Counted from the first letter of the stretch, positions 26,563 to 36,313 are shown. The stretch is 64,000 nt of DNA from Liquorilactobacillus nagelii DSM 13675 (GCF_019444005.1 NZ_CP049304.1:992001-1056000); one strand, 5' to 3'. The notes: generated by a model from the letters alone, not told the origin. Program-made: numbers and translations.

Positions 26563-27636
26563 TTATTTAACCAATGATTTATAAAATTCAACATACTTTT
26601 TTTTCATAGTTTCAGTATTATAAACATTAAGTACGTCTTTATATGCTTGTTCAACAAGCTTTCCTGGAAAGTTATTCATTGACTCTTTTATTCTTTTTGC
26701 ATATTCTGATGCATCATTACAAATGTATCCATTGACATTGTTCTTTATAACACTTTTATTACCCATTACATTGCTTACTAAACAAAGCTTTCTCAAATAC
26801 ATATTCTCTACCAAACTCATTGCAATTGCTTCCCCTAAAGAGCATAGAATGTACACATCAGCACTATAAGCCAAAGACAGCGCTTCTTCCCTATCTTTCC
26901 ATCCTGTAATCTTGATGTTTGGTGCATCTAATTCGTCTCTCAATTCTCCGTCGCCAATCCAAACAAAATTCGCTTCAGGAACTAATTTAGCAATTTCGTT
27001 AAATAACTTTGGTTGTTTTTGGAAACTAATACGTCCTAAAGTAAAAACTGTAAATTCTTTTTTTTTATCACTACTTACTATTTTTTTCACTTTTTTTGAC
27101 AAATCATTAATATTAATTCCAGTTTCTATATATGCTGTTTGAGTAGAAAATGTCTTTGCGACTTCATCTTCACTTTCGCAACAAGTCAAAGTAGTTGCAT
27201 TTCTTTTGCCCAGTACTCTTTCCATTATCTCAAAAAATATCGTTTTCTTATTTCTTCCCATCAAAATATGAGCATATCCATGAGGAGTATAGACAACTTT
27301 ATTTGTTTTTCCAGAAAATGCAATTCTACCGAATCCACCAGCTATAGACGAATGTAGATGTATTATATCCGGTTTTATTTTTTCTTCAATATTTCTTAAC
27401 TCTTTAACAGTTTTAAAAAAACCAGTTAAGCTTTTATATGAATAGAATGATTTGACTTCAATCAAATGTATCTTTTTATTAAGTTTGCTTTTAAAATCTT
27501 TTGGAGTCTGAGGGCGAACTGAATAAGCTAAATAAATTTCAAAGTCATCATACTCACACATATCATTACATAATTGAGAAACATAGGCAAAAACACCTCC
27601 ACCAAAAGACTCACACACCATCAACACTTTTAACAT
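26563..27636 (-). CDS. GT4-family glycosyltransferase
   Basis: A 357-residue GT-B fold family 4 transferase. The N-terminal half has ESFGGGVFAYVSQL, and HLHSSIAGGFGRIA. The C-terminal half has FTLGRISFQKQP, GDGELRDEL and a Glu-containing SLGEAIAMSLVE, the usual EX7E nucleotide-sugar region. It would add the second sugar of the repeat unit. The ATG at 27636 follows AAAGGTGA. Confidence 0.92.
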   Translation of the reverse strand: MLKVLMVCESFGGGVFAYVSQLCNDMCEYDDFEIYLAYSVRPQTPKDFKSKLNKKIHLIEVKSFYSYKSLTGFFKTVKELRNIEEKIKPDIIHLHSSIAGGFGRIAFSGKTNKVVYTPHGYAHILMGRNKKTIFFEIMERVLGKRNATTLTCCESEDEVAKTFSTQTAYIETGININDLSKKVKKIVSSDKKKEFTVFTLGRISFQKQPKLFNEIAKLVPEANFVWIGDGELRDELDAPNIKITGWKDREEALSLAYSADVYILCSLGEAIAMSLVENMYLRKLCLVSNVMGNKSVIKNNVNGYICNDASEYAKRIKESMNNFPGKLVEQAYKDVLNVYNTETMKKKYVEFYKSLVK

Positions 27637-27658
27637 AAATATCACCTTTCAACCTCTT

Positions 27659-28327
27659 TTAATATGCCCCATTAGGGAACACCATAATTTTAATTGTTCT
27701 AAACATAATTCCTAAATCATATAAAATTCCACTTTTTCTAATATACTGCAAATCAAGTTCGACCATTTCTTGAAAGCCAACATCATTGCGCCCACTAACT
27801 TGCCATAAACCCGTGCAGCCAGGGATCACATACAAACGTTGCTTATCATACTCAGTATATTCTTTTATTTCTCGTGGCAGTGGCGGTCTTGGACCAACTA
27901 AGCTCATATCACCAGCTAGGACATTAAATAACTGTGGCAATTCATCAATACTGTAATGGCGGATAAAGTGTCCAACCTTCGTTACTCGCGGATCGTGCTT
28001 CATCTTGAACATTGCGCCATCAACTTCATTGTACTTTTTTAATTCTTTGAGTTTTTCTTCGGCATCAACGCACATTGAACGGAACTTAAACATCATGAAC
28101 CTTTTGCCGTGCCGGCCAACCCTTTCTTGCCGATAAAAAACTGGTCCTTTTTTATCATCAACCTTAATTGCAATTGCGACACCAGCCAGTACCGGTGACA
28201 AAACAATTAATCCTGCCATACTTAAGGCAACATCGGCAACGCGCTTCAATGCACGATATAGATAACGATGATCAATAGCTGCTTGGTCTAAAACAGACTG
28301 TTCTTCATTTAAGCCACACTTCAACAT
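27659..28327 (-). CDS. Priming sugar-phosphate transferase (undecaprenyl-phosphate)
   Basis: A 222-residue polyprenyl-phosphate hexose-1-phosphate transferase of the WcaJ/EpsE type that starts repeat-unit assembly. It has one N-terminal membrane helix (about 32-55), FYRQERVGRHGKRFMMFKFR, the catalytic YSIDELPQLFNVL, SLVGPRPPLPREI and PGCTGLWQVSGR. It is the first gene of the operon. No chain-length or tyrosine-kinase genes (wzd/wze/wzb) are next to it, so those must lie elsewhere or be absent. Confidence 0.93.
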   Translation of the reverse strand: MLKCGLNEEQSVLDQAAIDHRYLYRALKRVADVALSMAGLIVLSPVLAGVAIAIKVDDKKGPVFYRQERVGRHGKRFMMFKFRSMCVDAEEKLKELKKYNEVDGAMFKMKHDPRVTKVGHFIRHYSIDELPQLFNVLAGDMSLVGPRPPLPREIKEYTEYDKQRLYVIPGCTGLWQVSGRNDVGFQEMVELDLQYIRKSGILYDLGIMFRTIKIMVFPNGAY

Positions 28328-28614
28328 CCAATGTCCCCCTACACATTCTTACTAAAAATCAATAGTAACTCAATTATACACAAATCACACGTTCTTTTAA
28401 ATATTATAATTTACTTTAAATAAAGCCATCAATTAATCAATCTATTAAATATTTGTTTAATTTATTTATATCTGCTTAATATTATATACTTTTCCTTAAG
28501 AAAATGTAAAAAATATGTTTGCAGATTTAAAATCATTTTTTCTGTTTTTAATTAACTAAACTTGTTTCGTTAAAAATTAGCAACGACAAGAAACCGATTT
28601 TATCACCGGGCAAC
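28328..28614. other. Leader region of the EPS operon
   Basis: Very AT-rich sequence of nearly 290 bases. It contains one candidate promoter for the EPS operon (28481-28510) and no gene that I can support. Confidence 0.5.
28481..28510 (-). promoter_or_regulatory. Candidate EPS operon promoter
   Basis: On the minus strand TTTACA (28510-28505) and TATAAT (28486-28481) are separated by 18 bases. It lies about 155 bases upstream of the priming transferase start, leaving a long AT-rich leader. Confidence 0.5.
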
Positions 28615-28654
28615 AAAAAAGTGAGAACATTATTTATCTCGTTCTCACTTTTTT
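28615..28654. terminator. Terminator of the comK-like operon
   Basis: GTGAGAAC (28621-28628) pairs with GTTCTCAC (28641-28648), flanked by six A and six T, so it can work in both directions. It lies 40 bases beyond the 28694 stop on the minus strand. Confidence 0.85.
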
Positions 28655-28693
28655 AGCTTAAGCTTTTAATTTGCGAATTATTTTCAGTAAATC

Positions 28694-29326
28694 CTACTCA
28701 TCTTCATGCTTGGTACTCAACTTCATTAAGAAATCAGGTTGATTAGCTAATAACCGAGTTGAATATTCATTAAACTCCAGCTTGTCATCATATTGACAGC
28801 GCATATCCTTTACTCTTTCTAACAAGCGCCCTGCACGATAAGCCTTGAAGTGTATTGCCAACATCTTTTTATCGCGTTTTATTCTGCGTTTGTAGCGCAT
28901 CAAGCGGTAGATACTTTCCTTAGCGATTAATGCATCATCCACCAATTCTTTTTTAGTTTGATCATAGACCTCCCTCACTGGCAAATAATCTAGTTTCAGA
29001 TCAAATTCAACTTGGGCAAAATACTCATGAATAACGTGACAAACTGCTACCAACTGGCTATCTGCTGCTTGTTCTTCGGTTGGACGTTTGACTTCCAATA
29101 CTGCATAATCCACTCCTCCAGCACTAAAGTCCAAGGCTTGGGCTTGTCGGTAAAGCTGAGCATACATTAAGTCGCACCAGAGCGGGTTATCGTACGTCAG
29201 AATTAAATTAGTTTCCATTTGTTCAGGATTGTCTTTCACCTGTGCCGATGGCAAATCAATCCGATTTTTTTCGTGTAAAGCACTCAAGACAACCTCATCG
29301 CTAAAAGAAATATTCTCATTAATCAT
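28694..29326 (-). CDS. Uncharacterised protein co-transcribed with the ComK-like gene
   Basis: A 210-residue soluble protein with no signal peptide or membrane helix. The C-terminal half is rich in charged, probably helical sequence (YRLMRYKRRIKRDKKML, then FKAYRAGRLLERVKD). The N-terminal half is acidic and contains an LWCDLMYAQLYRQ stretch. I do not recognise a family. It starts 30 bases after the ComK-like stop with AAAGGAG before the ATG and ends at a strong terminator, so it forms a two-gene operon with the ComK-like gene. Confidence 0.7.
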   Translation of the reverse strand: MINENISFSDEVVLSALHEKNRIDLPSAQVKDNPEQMETNLILTYDNPLWCDLMYAQLYRQAQALDFSAGGVDYAVLEVKRPTEEQAADSQLVAVCHVIHEYFAQVEFDLKLDYLPVREVYDQTKKELVDDALIAKESIYRLMRYKRRIKRDKKMLAIHFKAYRAGRLLERVKDMRCQYDDKLEFNEYSTRLLANQPDFLMKLSTKHEDE

Positions 29327-29356
29327 CGTTTTTAAGCTCCTTTTGGGTAATTGTTG

Positions 29357-30118
29357 TTAAAAATAATCATAGCGCCGTTTAACGTCTTTTTGATTTTTCT
29401 CGAACTCTTTTGGAGAACAGTGATCATCCCAGGAGCCTTTAATGTAACACTCCCATAATTCGCGCTGGTATAAATTAAAAATTTCTCGTGGATGAATATA
29501 TTCCAATCTGTCAACTTCTGCCAAACAACTCTTAAATAATAAACTATCTTCTTCAATCTTCAATTCGGCCGCCGCACTGCGCCATGTTTGCCACTGCTGC
29601 AGCATCATTTTTTGCGCAATCTCGTATTGTCGCCGAAAGAAGCTACAATTAGCTGGCATTTCTAATGATAAAATGCTCGCATTAGCCATTTTAAAATTCA
29701 ATTGAATGGCTGGTTTGTTCGGTAAATAATATATTTTGCTCGCCAAGTTATGCATTGCTACCCAGCTGGTTGAATGCTGCGTAGCACCCTTCACCGGCAC
29801 AAACATTGAATTGCCATGGACGATTGCCAAGGACTCAACCCGTTCCTTTTTTGTAATACTCTTTTGCACTGATCGCTGCCAGATCAAGCCAAACATTTGC
29901 TGCTCCAACCATTCATTTAACAGCCGCTTAGTTTCTTTAGGACTCCCAACAACTCCCCGATGCTGGTCAATTAACAACGAACGACAATTTGAATCACTGA
30001 AATGCTCATGACAATCGACCAACAATAAAGTGTTGTGCCGGTCGATTTTTGCTTGCGGATCAATCTCCGCATGCTCCAGTAGCCACTGGGTTAAATTTTT
30101 ATAACCAGTTACTGTCAT
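29357..30118 (-). CDS. comK: ComK-like competence transcription factor
   Basis: A 253-residue protein matching B. subtilis ComK in its core. HGNSMFVPVKGATQHSTSWV corresponds to ComK's FLFPTLSSTRPQCGWI region, an upstream CRSLLIDQHRGVVGSP aligns with its CRFFGSSYAGR segment, and LNFKMANASILSLEMP aligns with the later strand. ComK is a minor-groove DNA-binding activator of DNA-uptake genes. The protein is about 60 residues longer than ComK, mainly at the C-terminus and in an insert near residue 75-100. The neighbouring sigma factor and nuclease support the call. Confidence 0.75.
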   Translation of the reverse strand: MTVTGYKNLTQWLLEHAEIDPQAKIDRHNTLLLVDCHEHFSDSNCRSLLIDQHRGVVGSPKETKRLLNEWLEQQMFGLIWQRSVQKSITKKERVESLAIVHGNSMFVPVKGATQHSTSWVAMHNLASKIYYLPNKPAIQLNFKMANASILSLEMPANCSFFRRQYEIAQKMMLQQWQTWRSAAAELKIEEDSLLFKSCLAEVDRLEYIHPREIFNLYQRELWECYIKGSWDDHCSPKEFEKNQKDVKRRYDYF

Positions 30119-30343
30119 TAGTCAGCTCCCTTTTTAAGATTTTTACCATAACTGCCAGCCCTTTTTAAGTAAACGCTAACAAGTTCCTATAATTATAGTA
30201 AATTAAAGCTAATATCTTTGCAACACTTTTTTGTGATTATAGCTTATTTTATTAAAACCTCTAGGTTGGCAGCCAGGGGCGGATTGGGTAAATTTAACTT
30301 GTTCTTGGCCAAGAAATATTAATACTTTTAAGGAGCAACTAAC

Positions 30344-30931
30344 ATGACACGTCAATCCAAGAATCATTTACCGCAAAATTATCAACATTCTGACTTTACC
30401 CCTGCCGATTACCAGCTAGTAAAAGGGGTCATCAAGTCCATTGGTATCACAATTGCCTATCCCGATTACCAAGACTTACTGCAAGAAGGAGCCTTAATCT
30501 TATTGGAGGCCCGGCAAGTCTGCGATCGAGCTGCCTTATTATCACCTCGCAGACGGCAAAATTATTATTTTCGGCGGGTAAAGTGGCGTCTATTAGATCT
30601 TCTTCGTTCACAAAGGACCCGTAAAATACCTGCTGCTAGTTTAGAACAGCCTAATTTGCAAACAGATCAACCGCCACTGGAGACAGCTGATCCCAGCGCC
30701 AATCTCTTTGCTGATAATCTCTTATTCACTGAGTTAACGCAACAGCTGTGGCAACGTTGCTCCGCTCAAGAACAATTGTATCTGGCCTACCGGCTGCAAA
30801 ATAAATCAATTACTGAGATTGCTCAACTTTGCCAAGTCAGTCGACCAACTGTGTATCAGTGGAAGCGTAGCATTTTAGCTAAGCTAAAGCAGCTCGATGA
30901 ACAGAATTCATCAGCCGATAATTCTAACTAA
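30344..30931 (+). CDS. Alternative sigma-70-family factor (SigH/ComX-like)
   Basis: A 195-residue short sigma factor. Region 2 is seen in YPDYQDLLQEGALILLEARQ and the YYFRRVKWRLLDLLRSQ stretch. Region 4 has the helix-turn-helix SITEIAQLCQVSRPTVYQWK near residues 155-175. Region 3 is essentially absent, as in SigH/ComX factors. It is divergent from the ComK-like gene and convergent with an EndA-like nuclease gene, suggesting a role in competence control. It could be another stress sigma factor. AAGGAG precedes the ATG. Confidence 0.8.
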   Translation: MTRQSKNHLPQNYQHSDFTPADYQLVKGVIKSIGITIAYPDYQDLLQEGALILLEARQVCDRAALLSPRRRQNYYFRRVKWRLLDLLRSQRTRKIPAASLEQPNLQTDQPPLETADPSANLFADNLLFTELTQQLWQRCSAQEQLYLAYRLQNKSITEIAQLCQVSRPTVYQWKRSILAKLKQLDEQNSSADNSN

Positions 30932-30960
30932 TATTTCCCTTTTTTACCCCATAAAAAATA

Positions 30961-30994
30961 AGGCTAGATCAAAACTCACCTTTTGATCTAGCCT
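30961..30994. terminator. Bidirectional terminator between sigma factor and nuclease genes
   Basis: AGGCTAGATCAAAA pairs perfectly with TTTTGATCTAGCCT across a six-base loop, flanked by A and T runs. Confidence 0.88.
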
Positions 30995-31017
30995 CTTACT
31001 GTTTTATTGAATCGAAA

Positions 31018-31860
31018 CTATTCAGTTACTTCTGGAACCGTCATTTGATGATCAATGGTTGAACGTCCGGTAGCATAATCAAATTCTACTCCCGGTTGAA
31101 CATTATAGATGTAGACATTGAAGTTCAACGAGCCATCCGCTGATAGCGCCTGCAGTTGCACACCACGAGCCATTAATTCATTACTGCGAAAGATTGGTTG
31201 CACCGAATAGATAACCTTTTGATTAGCACGTAAAGCCGCTCGAACTTTTGCTTCATAAATTGTCTGCAGTTTTTGATTTGAAAAGGCAGTCTGGGTAAAT
31301 AGATTTTTGGGATTATTTTGATCACCACTCGGTAAATTCGGCTGATAATTGCCGTCCTGTGCAATACCCTTGGAGAGTGAATAGGCAATCAAATGCCCGC
31401 GATTAATAATTGGTTCTCCTGTCACAAACTTTTGGTGCCAACCAGTGGGCTGGATATACTGTCGCACCCGCAAACTATCATTAGCCAAGTTGCGTGGTTC
31501 AAGATAAGCGACATTTGCCTGCGAAGTTCGGTTCAACGAATCCAAATTACGATAATTAACTCGATTTTGCTGCCAATCAGCCATTTTCAGTTGGCTTTTA
31601 CCACCATTGACATTCACTATAGCCGATTTTCCAGCAACATAATTCAACTTGGCTAAATCACTTTGCTGAACATTAGCCTTAGTTGTTGACGACTGTTGTT
31701 GTTTTTCTTGGACCAACTGCTGAATTTTCGCCAGCGGATGTTCAGCTACTGACTGGATCTGAGTTGGATTGCCACCCATCAGCCAAATCACCGCTAAAAT
31801 CACCACAGCCGCAATCGTTGCTGCAGCTGGTTGTCGATGTTGTTTCTTGCGCTTTTTCAC
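31018..31860 (-). CDS. endA: DNA/RNA non-specific endonuclease (EndA-like DNA-entry nuclease)
   Basis: A 280-residue membrane-anchored nuclease. A basic N-terminus (MKKRKKQHR) leads into a single helix at residues 12-30, placing the rest outside the cell. The beta-beta-alpha-metal active site NRGHLIAYSL has Arg154 and the catalytic His156, and QNNPKNLFTQTAFSNQKL supplies the metal-binding Asn region. In transforming streptococci EndA degrades one strand of incoming DNA. The family motif usually begins with Asp; here it is Asn. The start is GTG after GGGGAAG. Confidence 0.88.
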   Translation of the reverse strand: MKKRKKQHRQPAAATIAAVVILAVIWLMGGNPTQIQSVAEHPLAKIQQLVQEKQQQSSTTKANVQQSDLAKLNYVAGKSAIVNVNGGKSQLKMADWQQNRVNYRNLDSLNRTSQANVAYLEPRNLANDSLRVRQYIQPTGWHQKFVTGEPIINRGHLIAYSLSKGIAQDGNYQPNLPSGDQNNPKNLFTQTAFSNQKLQTIYEAKVRAALRANQKVIYSVQPIFRSNELMARGVQLQALSADGSLNFNVYIYNVQPGVEFDYATGRSTIDHQMTVPEVTE

Positions 31861-31885
31861 GTAATCTTCCCCACTTGTTTATTGA

Positions 31886-32979
31886 TTATTTTTCTTTTTT
31901 TAGTCTTAATTCGAAAACATTTTGAACCCTGCCAACCAATGCCTTCAAACCAATCGCAGTAGCATATGAACTTAGCCACGTCAGCAAGTACACCCCAATA
32001 ATGCCAACTGCTGGTTGAAGTAAAGTCAGCTGCCGACCACCTACTTGCCACCAAATCACTGACCAAAAAACATTTGCCAAGTATGCTTTATAGGCAAAGC
32101 CAGCTAACCAATGAACTTTTTGAGCGACGGTTGGCTTTTGTTGGCGCTGATGTTCCGCCAGCAAGATGATCAATCCAATCCATAGATCGTCATTGAGAAC
32201 TGATAATAAGAAGCTTGGCTAAGCTTGATTGGCAAGCCATCCCGAAAAAGCTGCCAGCCAGTCCAAAGATAAGTTAACCCCCAACCGGCTAATAACCAAT
32301 AACGCAATTTCTTAAGCCAGTAGGCAATTTTGGGTTGATAAAGACTTATAAGAACCCCTAAAATGGCAAATAAAACAAAGCTCAACCAGATCCGATCGAG
32401 CAAGTACCAATGTTCTGGACGACTGCCAACCAAGTATTGGTATCCTAATAACCAGCTACCAGCAAATACCACACTAACAATAACTGTCAACCATGTACGT
32501 GCTGGTCGCTGGCGACACCAGACCGCTAGCCACCAGAATAACGGCATCAAAATAATAAACTGTAACATCATCGTATTATACCAAAGATGCGGAGCGGCAT
32601 TACCATTGAAAAATTGCCAAATAAAACTAGGAAAATTATGATAATGCTGGATTTGCTGTAACTGCGGTAAGCCAACAAGGTAAATGATTGTCCAACAAAT
32701 ACTCGGCAAAAACAAAGCGGACCATTGTTGGCGCAAGTACTGCCAATAACTCTGCCTTACTGCTGCCCGTAGACGAATCGTCGTGAATAAAATTCCAAAA
32801 ATAAAGGCTGGCGCGGTAAATTTAACTAAATCATAGGTAAAGCCAATACCAACTTGAGTTGCTTTGGGTAGCGGTAAATTAATTGCCAATCCAAGAACAC
32901 TCTGTAAGATAACCGCGGTACAAGCAGTTAACTTTAAATAATCGCCCCAATCGGCTAAAGGATAATCTTTTTGCTTCAT
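31886..32979 (-). pseudogene. Acyltransferase-3 family membrane protein, split by a 5-base duplication
   Basis: A polytopic acyltransferase-3 (OafA-like) protein that would O-acylate a cell-surface sugar polymer. The first frame (32979 to 32170, 269 residues, about 8 helices) ends in QFSMTIYGLD. The second (to 31886) continues with IILLAEHQ and two or three more helices. The junction contains a direct tandem repeat, CAATC twice at 32171-32180 on the plus strand. Removing one copy restores one frame reading MTIYGLIILLAEHQ. So the break is a 5-base duplication. Confidence 0.8.
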
Positions 32980-33122
32980 AAACCATGTTCTACTTTCTCT
33001 GATAATCTAGCAAATAGCGTTAACCACTTACTGAATTTGTAAATCTTAATTAACCAAAAATTCACTAAATATTTAAAAAGTCTTGTTAGACTGTTGCTAA
33101 TTAAAGTTTTAGAGGTGATCAT

Positions 33123-33452
33123 ATGCGCAAAATTGCCGGCTGGATTCTTATTGCGTCCAGTCTAATCTGGCTTAGCTTGCTGATCTTTTTTAACGTCAAC
33201 TTAATTCGCCCTTCAATTTACATTTCAACCATCTCTGCCATCATATTATTGACCTTAGCCCAGATTCTAACTGGTTTGGCTTTATTAAGTGAAAAGTCTC
33301 TGGGAACCTACTTTTTTCGTAACGTCTGCTTCTTCCTACTTTGCATCAGTTTGATTTCGATACCTTTTGGCATGATCAACAATAGCTCACTTTTTATCTC
33401 TTATTCTTTAAGCGGACTTTTTATCAGTTTCTTTCAATTACTCCAAAACTAA
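33123..33452 (+). CDS. Small four-helix membrane protein, function unknown
   Basis: A 109-residue hydrophobic protein with four predicted membrane helices (about 5-24, 32-55, 65-85 and 90-105) and very short loops. The ATG follows GAGGTGAT. It stands alone, divergent from the broken acyltransferase. I do not recognise a family. Confidence 0.65.
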   Translation: MRKIAGWILIASSLIWLSLLIFFNVNLIRPSIYISTISAIILLTLAQILTGLALLSEKSLGTYFFRNVCFFLLCISLISIPFGMINNSSLFISYSLSGLFISFFQLLQN

Positions 33453-33520
33453 TCAAAAAACGCTGGCAATCAAAACGATTACCCGCGCCTTTTAAATCTC
33501 CAGTTTAATCCACAATAAAA

Positions 33521-36313
33521 TTAAAATTTCAAAGTCTGTCCAACATAAATTTCATTTGCATTGCTGATATTATTTAAAGCTGCTAATTGACTATAACTCA
33601 TTCCATGCTCTAAAGCAATCTCATACAAAGTATCGCCTGATTTGATTGTATAACTGCCACTAGTAGTCGATTTACTTGAACTAGAGGTTGTTGTCTTGCT
33701 GCTGGAACTACTGCCGCTTAACTTCAAGACTTGGCCAACGTAAACTTCATTTGGATCACTAATATTATTCAAGCTGGCTAACTGGCTAACACTAAGACCA
33801 TTAGCGATTGCAATCTGATATAAGGTATCACCTGACTTGATCGTATAGCTACCACTAGTCTTTGTTGAACTTGAACTAGTTGTTGTAGTAGTTGCTTTAC
33901 TGCTGGAACTATTGCTACTCAACTTCAAGACTTGACCAACATAAATGTTGTCAGGGTCACTAATGCTATTTAACGAAACTAGGCTGCTAACGCTGGTATT
34001 ATTATTGGCGGCAATTCCATAAAGTGTATCACCAGATTTAACTGTATAAGTTCCACTTGCCGCTGTGGTTGAACTAGAACTAGTTTTATTTGAGCTAGTT
34101 TCAGTTGAGTTAGCACTTAATTTTAAGACCTGACCAACGTAAATCAAGTTAGTATTGCTAATGTTGTTCAGAGAAGCCAAGCTGCTAACCGTTGTTCCAT
34201 GACTTGAGGCAATTCCGCTCAAAGAGTCGCCAGACTTAACTGTATAAGTTCCACTTGCTGTTGTAGCTGAACTTGAGCTAGTTGTGTTTGAACTAGTTCC
34301 AGTTGAGTTAGCACTTAACTTCAAGACCTGACCAACATAAATCACGTTTGGATTACTGATACTGTTTAATGAAACAAGGCTGCTAACCGTTGTACTGTGA
34401 CCTGTTGCAATACTACTCAAAGTATCACCAGACTTGACTGTATAGGTTCCAGTACTTGACGAGTTTGTTGAGCTACTATTAGTGCTGGAACTCGTACTTG
34501 AAGAAGTTCCTTGGCTAACAATTAATTTCTGACCAACATAAATCACATTTTTATTGGCAATGCCATTCCAAGAAACTAAATTAGGTACTGTTGTACTATA
34601 TGTCGTTGCAATCCCACTTAAAGTATCACCGGATTGGACAGTGTAATACTGGGTGCTGGTCGATGAACTGTCACTATCTGAACTAGAAGATGTGTTATCA
34701 ACTGTTACACCAGAATACTTAAAGGCTAATTGATCCCAAGCCGTTAAGCCATATTCACTTATAATTGTTCTTAAACTTGAAGTATAATTAGGATCTGTTG
34801 CATAACCGTCTTTGGAAATTAAGCTAGTAACTGTCAAGTAATTAGTTTGTCCAATTAAGTTACTGTAACGTGAATTATCGATTAAAAACTTGTCATGATC
34901 AACTATACTATCACTATAACTGTCATAAGCTCTAAACTTAGCGGAAACAGTATGGTACGCACCATTATAATATTCCTTGGTATAAAAAGTTGCGGTTTTA
35001 CCTGTCCATGAACTATCAGCTTTAATTCCAAACAAATTATGATCTTTTGAAGCCAACGTTGATGTTCCCCAACCACTCTCTAAAATGGCTTGAGAAACTG
35101 TTAATGAAGGCAAAATTTTGTATTTCGTCCAACCGTTAATTGCACCAGTAATGACCTCATTCAAAAAGGTTGAGACTTCAGTACTATAGTTAGCTGTATT
35201 TTCAGCCATAATTTTAGCAATTGCAGCCTTTAATTCACTTTCTGTAGTTGTCGTTGTATTACTGGACGTCAAACTGCTATTTAATTGAGCACTTAAGGTT
35301 TTTATTTCAGCCGCTAAAGTACTTGAACTAGTTGTTGTAGTAGTTGATGTCGAACTCGTTGTTGTTGCGGCAGTCTTTTCAGTTGATGAACTCGTTGCAG
35401 CCGATGACGCTGTCTTTGCTGTTAACGAACTCGTTGCTGCTGATTCTGCTGTCTTTTCGGTTGACGAACTTGTTGCAGCTGATTCTGCTGTCTTTTCAGT
35501 TGACGAACTTGTCGCAGCTGATTCTGCTGTCTTTTCGGTTGACGAACTTGTTGCAGCTGATTCTGCTGTCTTTGCTGTTGATGAACTTGTCGCAGCTGAT
35601 TCTGCTGTCTTTTCGGTTGACGAACTTGTTGCAGCTGAGTCTGCTGTCTTTTCGGTTGATGAACTTGTTGCAGCTGAGTCTGCTGTCTTTTCGGTTGATG
35701 AACTTGTTGCAGCTGAGTCTGCTGTCTTTTCGGTTGATGAACTCGTTGCTGCTGAGTTTGCTGTTGATGAACTCGTTGCTGTAGTTGCACTTGAAGAAAC
35801 AGTGCTGGTACTGTCAGCATTGCTTGATGAACTAGATGAACTAGTTTGATCATTCGCCGCAACTGAACTACTCGAAGCTACATCAGCAGAGGTCGAACTT
35901 GCAGTATTAGATTTATTACTGTTTGTGTCACTGTTTTTGACGCTTTCTGCACTAGTTGTAGCAGTACTTGATGTCGCTGCTGCAGAACTTGATGTCGCTG
36001 CTGCAGAACTTGATTGTTCAGCTTCCGTACTAGATGATGTCTTAGCTGCCTCTGAAGAAGATGATGAACTACTGCTATCTTTAGCTGACGAAGATGATAC
36101 AATCTCAAGACTGCTGCTAGAACTTGCTGAACTGTCAGAACTTGAAGAAGAACTAGTATCTGGAACCTTAGTTGAGGCATCTGCTGCCAAACTATGTACT
36201 GGTTTCAATTGTAAGCCTACGCATAAAGACATAGTTGTAATCAAACCAAATGTCCAAAACTTTCCCGTTTTATACATTTTGTAATGATTTTTCTGCTCAT
36301 GAAAATCCTGCAT
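33521..36313 (-). CDS. Secreted autolysin: glucosaminidase (GH73) with six LysM domains
   Basis: A 930-residue peptidoglycan hydrolase. The N-terminus carries a KxYKxGKxW-type signal (KMYKTGKFW, residues 12-20) and a signal peptide ending near residue 43. Residues 50-330 are a Ser/Ala/Thr-rich linker including ten 13-residue repeats, probably glycosylated. Residues ~375-540 are a glucosaminidase domain with the catalytic Glu near 411 ([10 protein letters not shown]) and DHNLFGIK. Six LysM domains follow, each with [13 protein letters not shown] starts and a (V/I)YVGQ motif, binding the cell wall. AGGAGG precedes the ATG. Confidence 0.95.
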   Translation of the reverse strand: MQDFHEQKNHYKMYKTGKFWTFGLITTMSLCVGLQLKPVHSLAADASTKVPDTSSSSSSDSSASSSSSLEIVSSSSAKDSSSSSSSSEAAKTSSSTEAEQSSSAAATSSSAAATSSTATTSAESVKNSDTNSNKSNTASSTSADVASSSSVAANDQTSSSSSSSNADSTSTVSSSATTATSSSTANSAATSSSTEKTADSAATSSSTEKTADSAATSSSTEKTADSAATSSSTEKTAESAATSSSTAKTAESAATSSSTEKTAESAATSSSTEKTAESAATSSSTEKTAESAATSSLTAKTASSAATSSSTEKTAATTTSSTSTTTTTSSSTLAAEIKTLSAQLNSSLTSSNTTTTTESELKAAIAKIMAENTANYSTEVSTFLNEVITGAINGWTKYKILPSLTVSQAILESGWGTSTLASKDHNLFGIKADSSWTGKTATFYTKEYYNGAYHTVSAKFRAYDSYSDSIVDHDKFLIDNSRYSNLIGQTNYLTVTSLISKDGYATDPNYTSSLRTIISEYGLTAWDQLAFKYSGVTVDNTSSSSDSDSSSTSTQYYTVQSGDTLSGIATTYSTTVPNLVSWNGIANKNVIYVGQKLIVSQGTSSSTSSSTNSSSTNSSSTGTYTVKSGDTLSSIATGHSTTVSSLVSLNSISNPNVIYVGQVLKLSANSTGTSSNTTSSSSATTASGTYTVKSGDSLSGIASSHGTTVSSLASLNNISNTNLIYVGQVLKLSANSTETSSNKTSSSSTTAASGTYTVKSGDTLYGIAANNNTSVSSLVSLNSISDPDNIYVGQVLKLSSNSSSSKATTTTTSSSSTKTSGSYTIKSGDTLYQIAIANGLSVSQLASLNNISDPNEVYVGQVLKLSGSSSSSKTTTSSSSKSTTSGSYTIKSGDTLYEIALEHGMSYSQLAALNNISNANEIYVGQTLKF
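35369..35758 (-). repeat. Ten tandem 39-base repeats in the autolysin linker
   Basis: Ten head-to-tail copies of a 39-base unit encode [14 protein letters not shown] (residues 186-315 of the autolysin). Copies 1-4 and 6-8 are nearly identical. Copies 5 and 9 have TAKT instead of TEKT. The repeats stay in frame, so copy-number changes would lengthen or shorten the linker without breaking the gene. Confidence 0.9.

Noticed and set aside
32170..32173. Translational coupling (TTGA overlap) between two acyltransferase genes
   Set aside because: The C-terminal piece is only the last helices of one protein, and removing one copy of the 5-base repeat restores a single frame, so a frameshift is the simpler reading.
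35369..35758. Possible CRISPR array
   Set aside because: The 39-base repeats are directly tandem with no unique spacers and encode an in-frame protein repeat.
35344..35784. Plus-strand Leu/Ser-rich frame over the autolysin repeats
   Set aside because: It is the antisense of the 39-base repeat tract; open only because of repeat composition.
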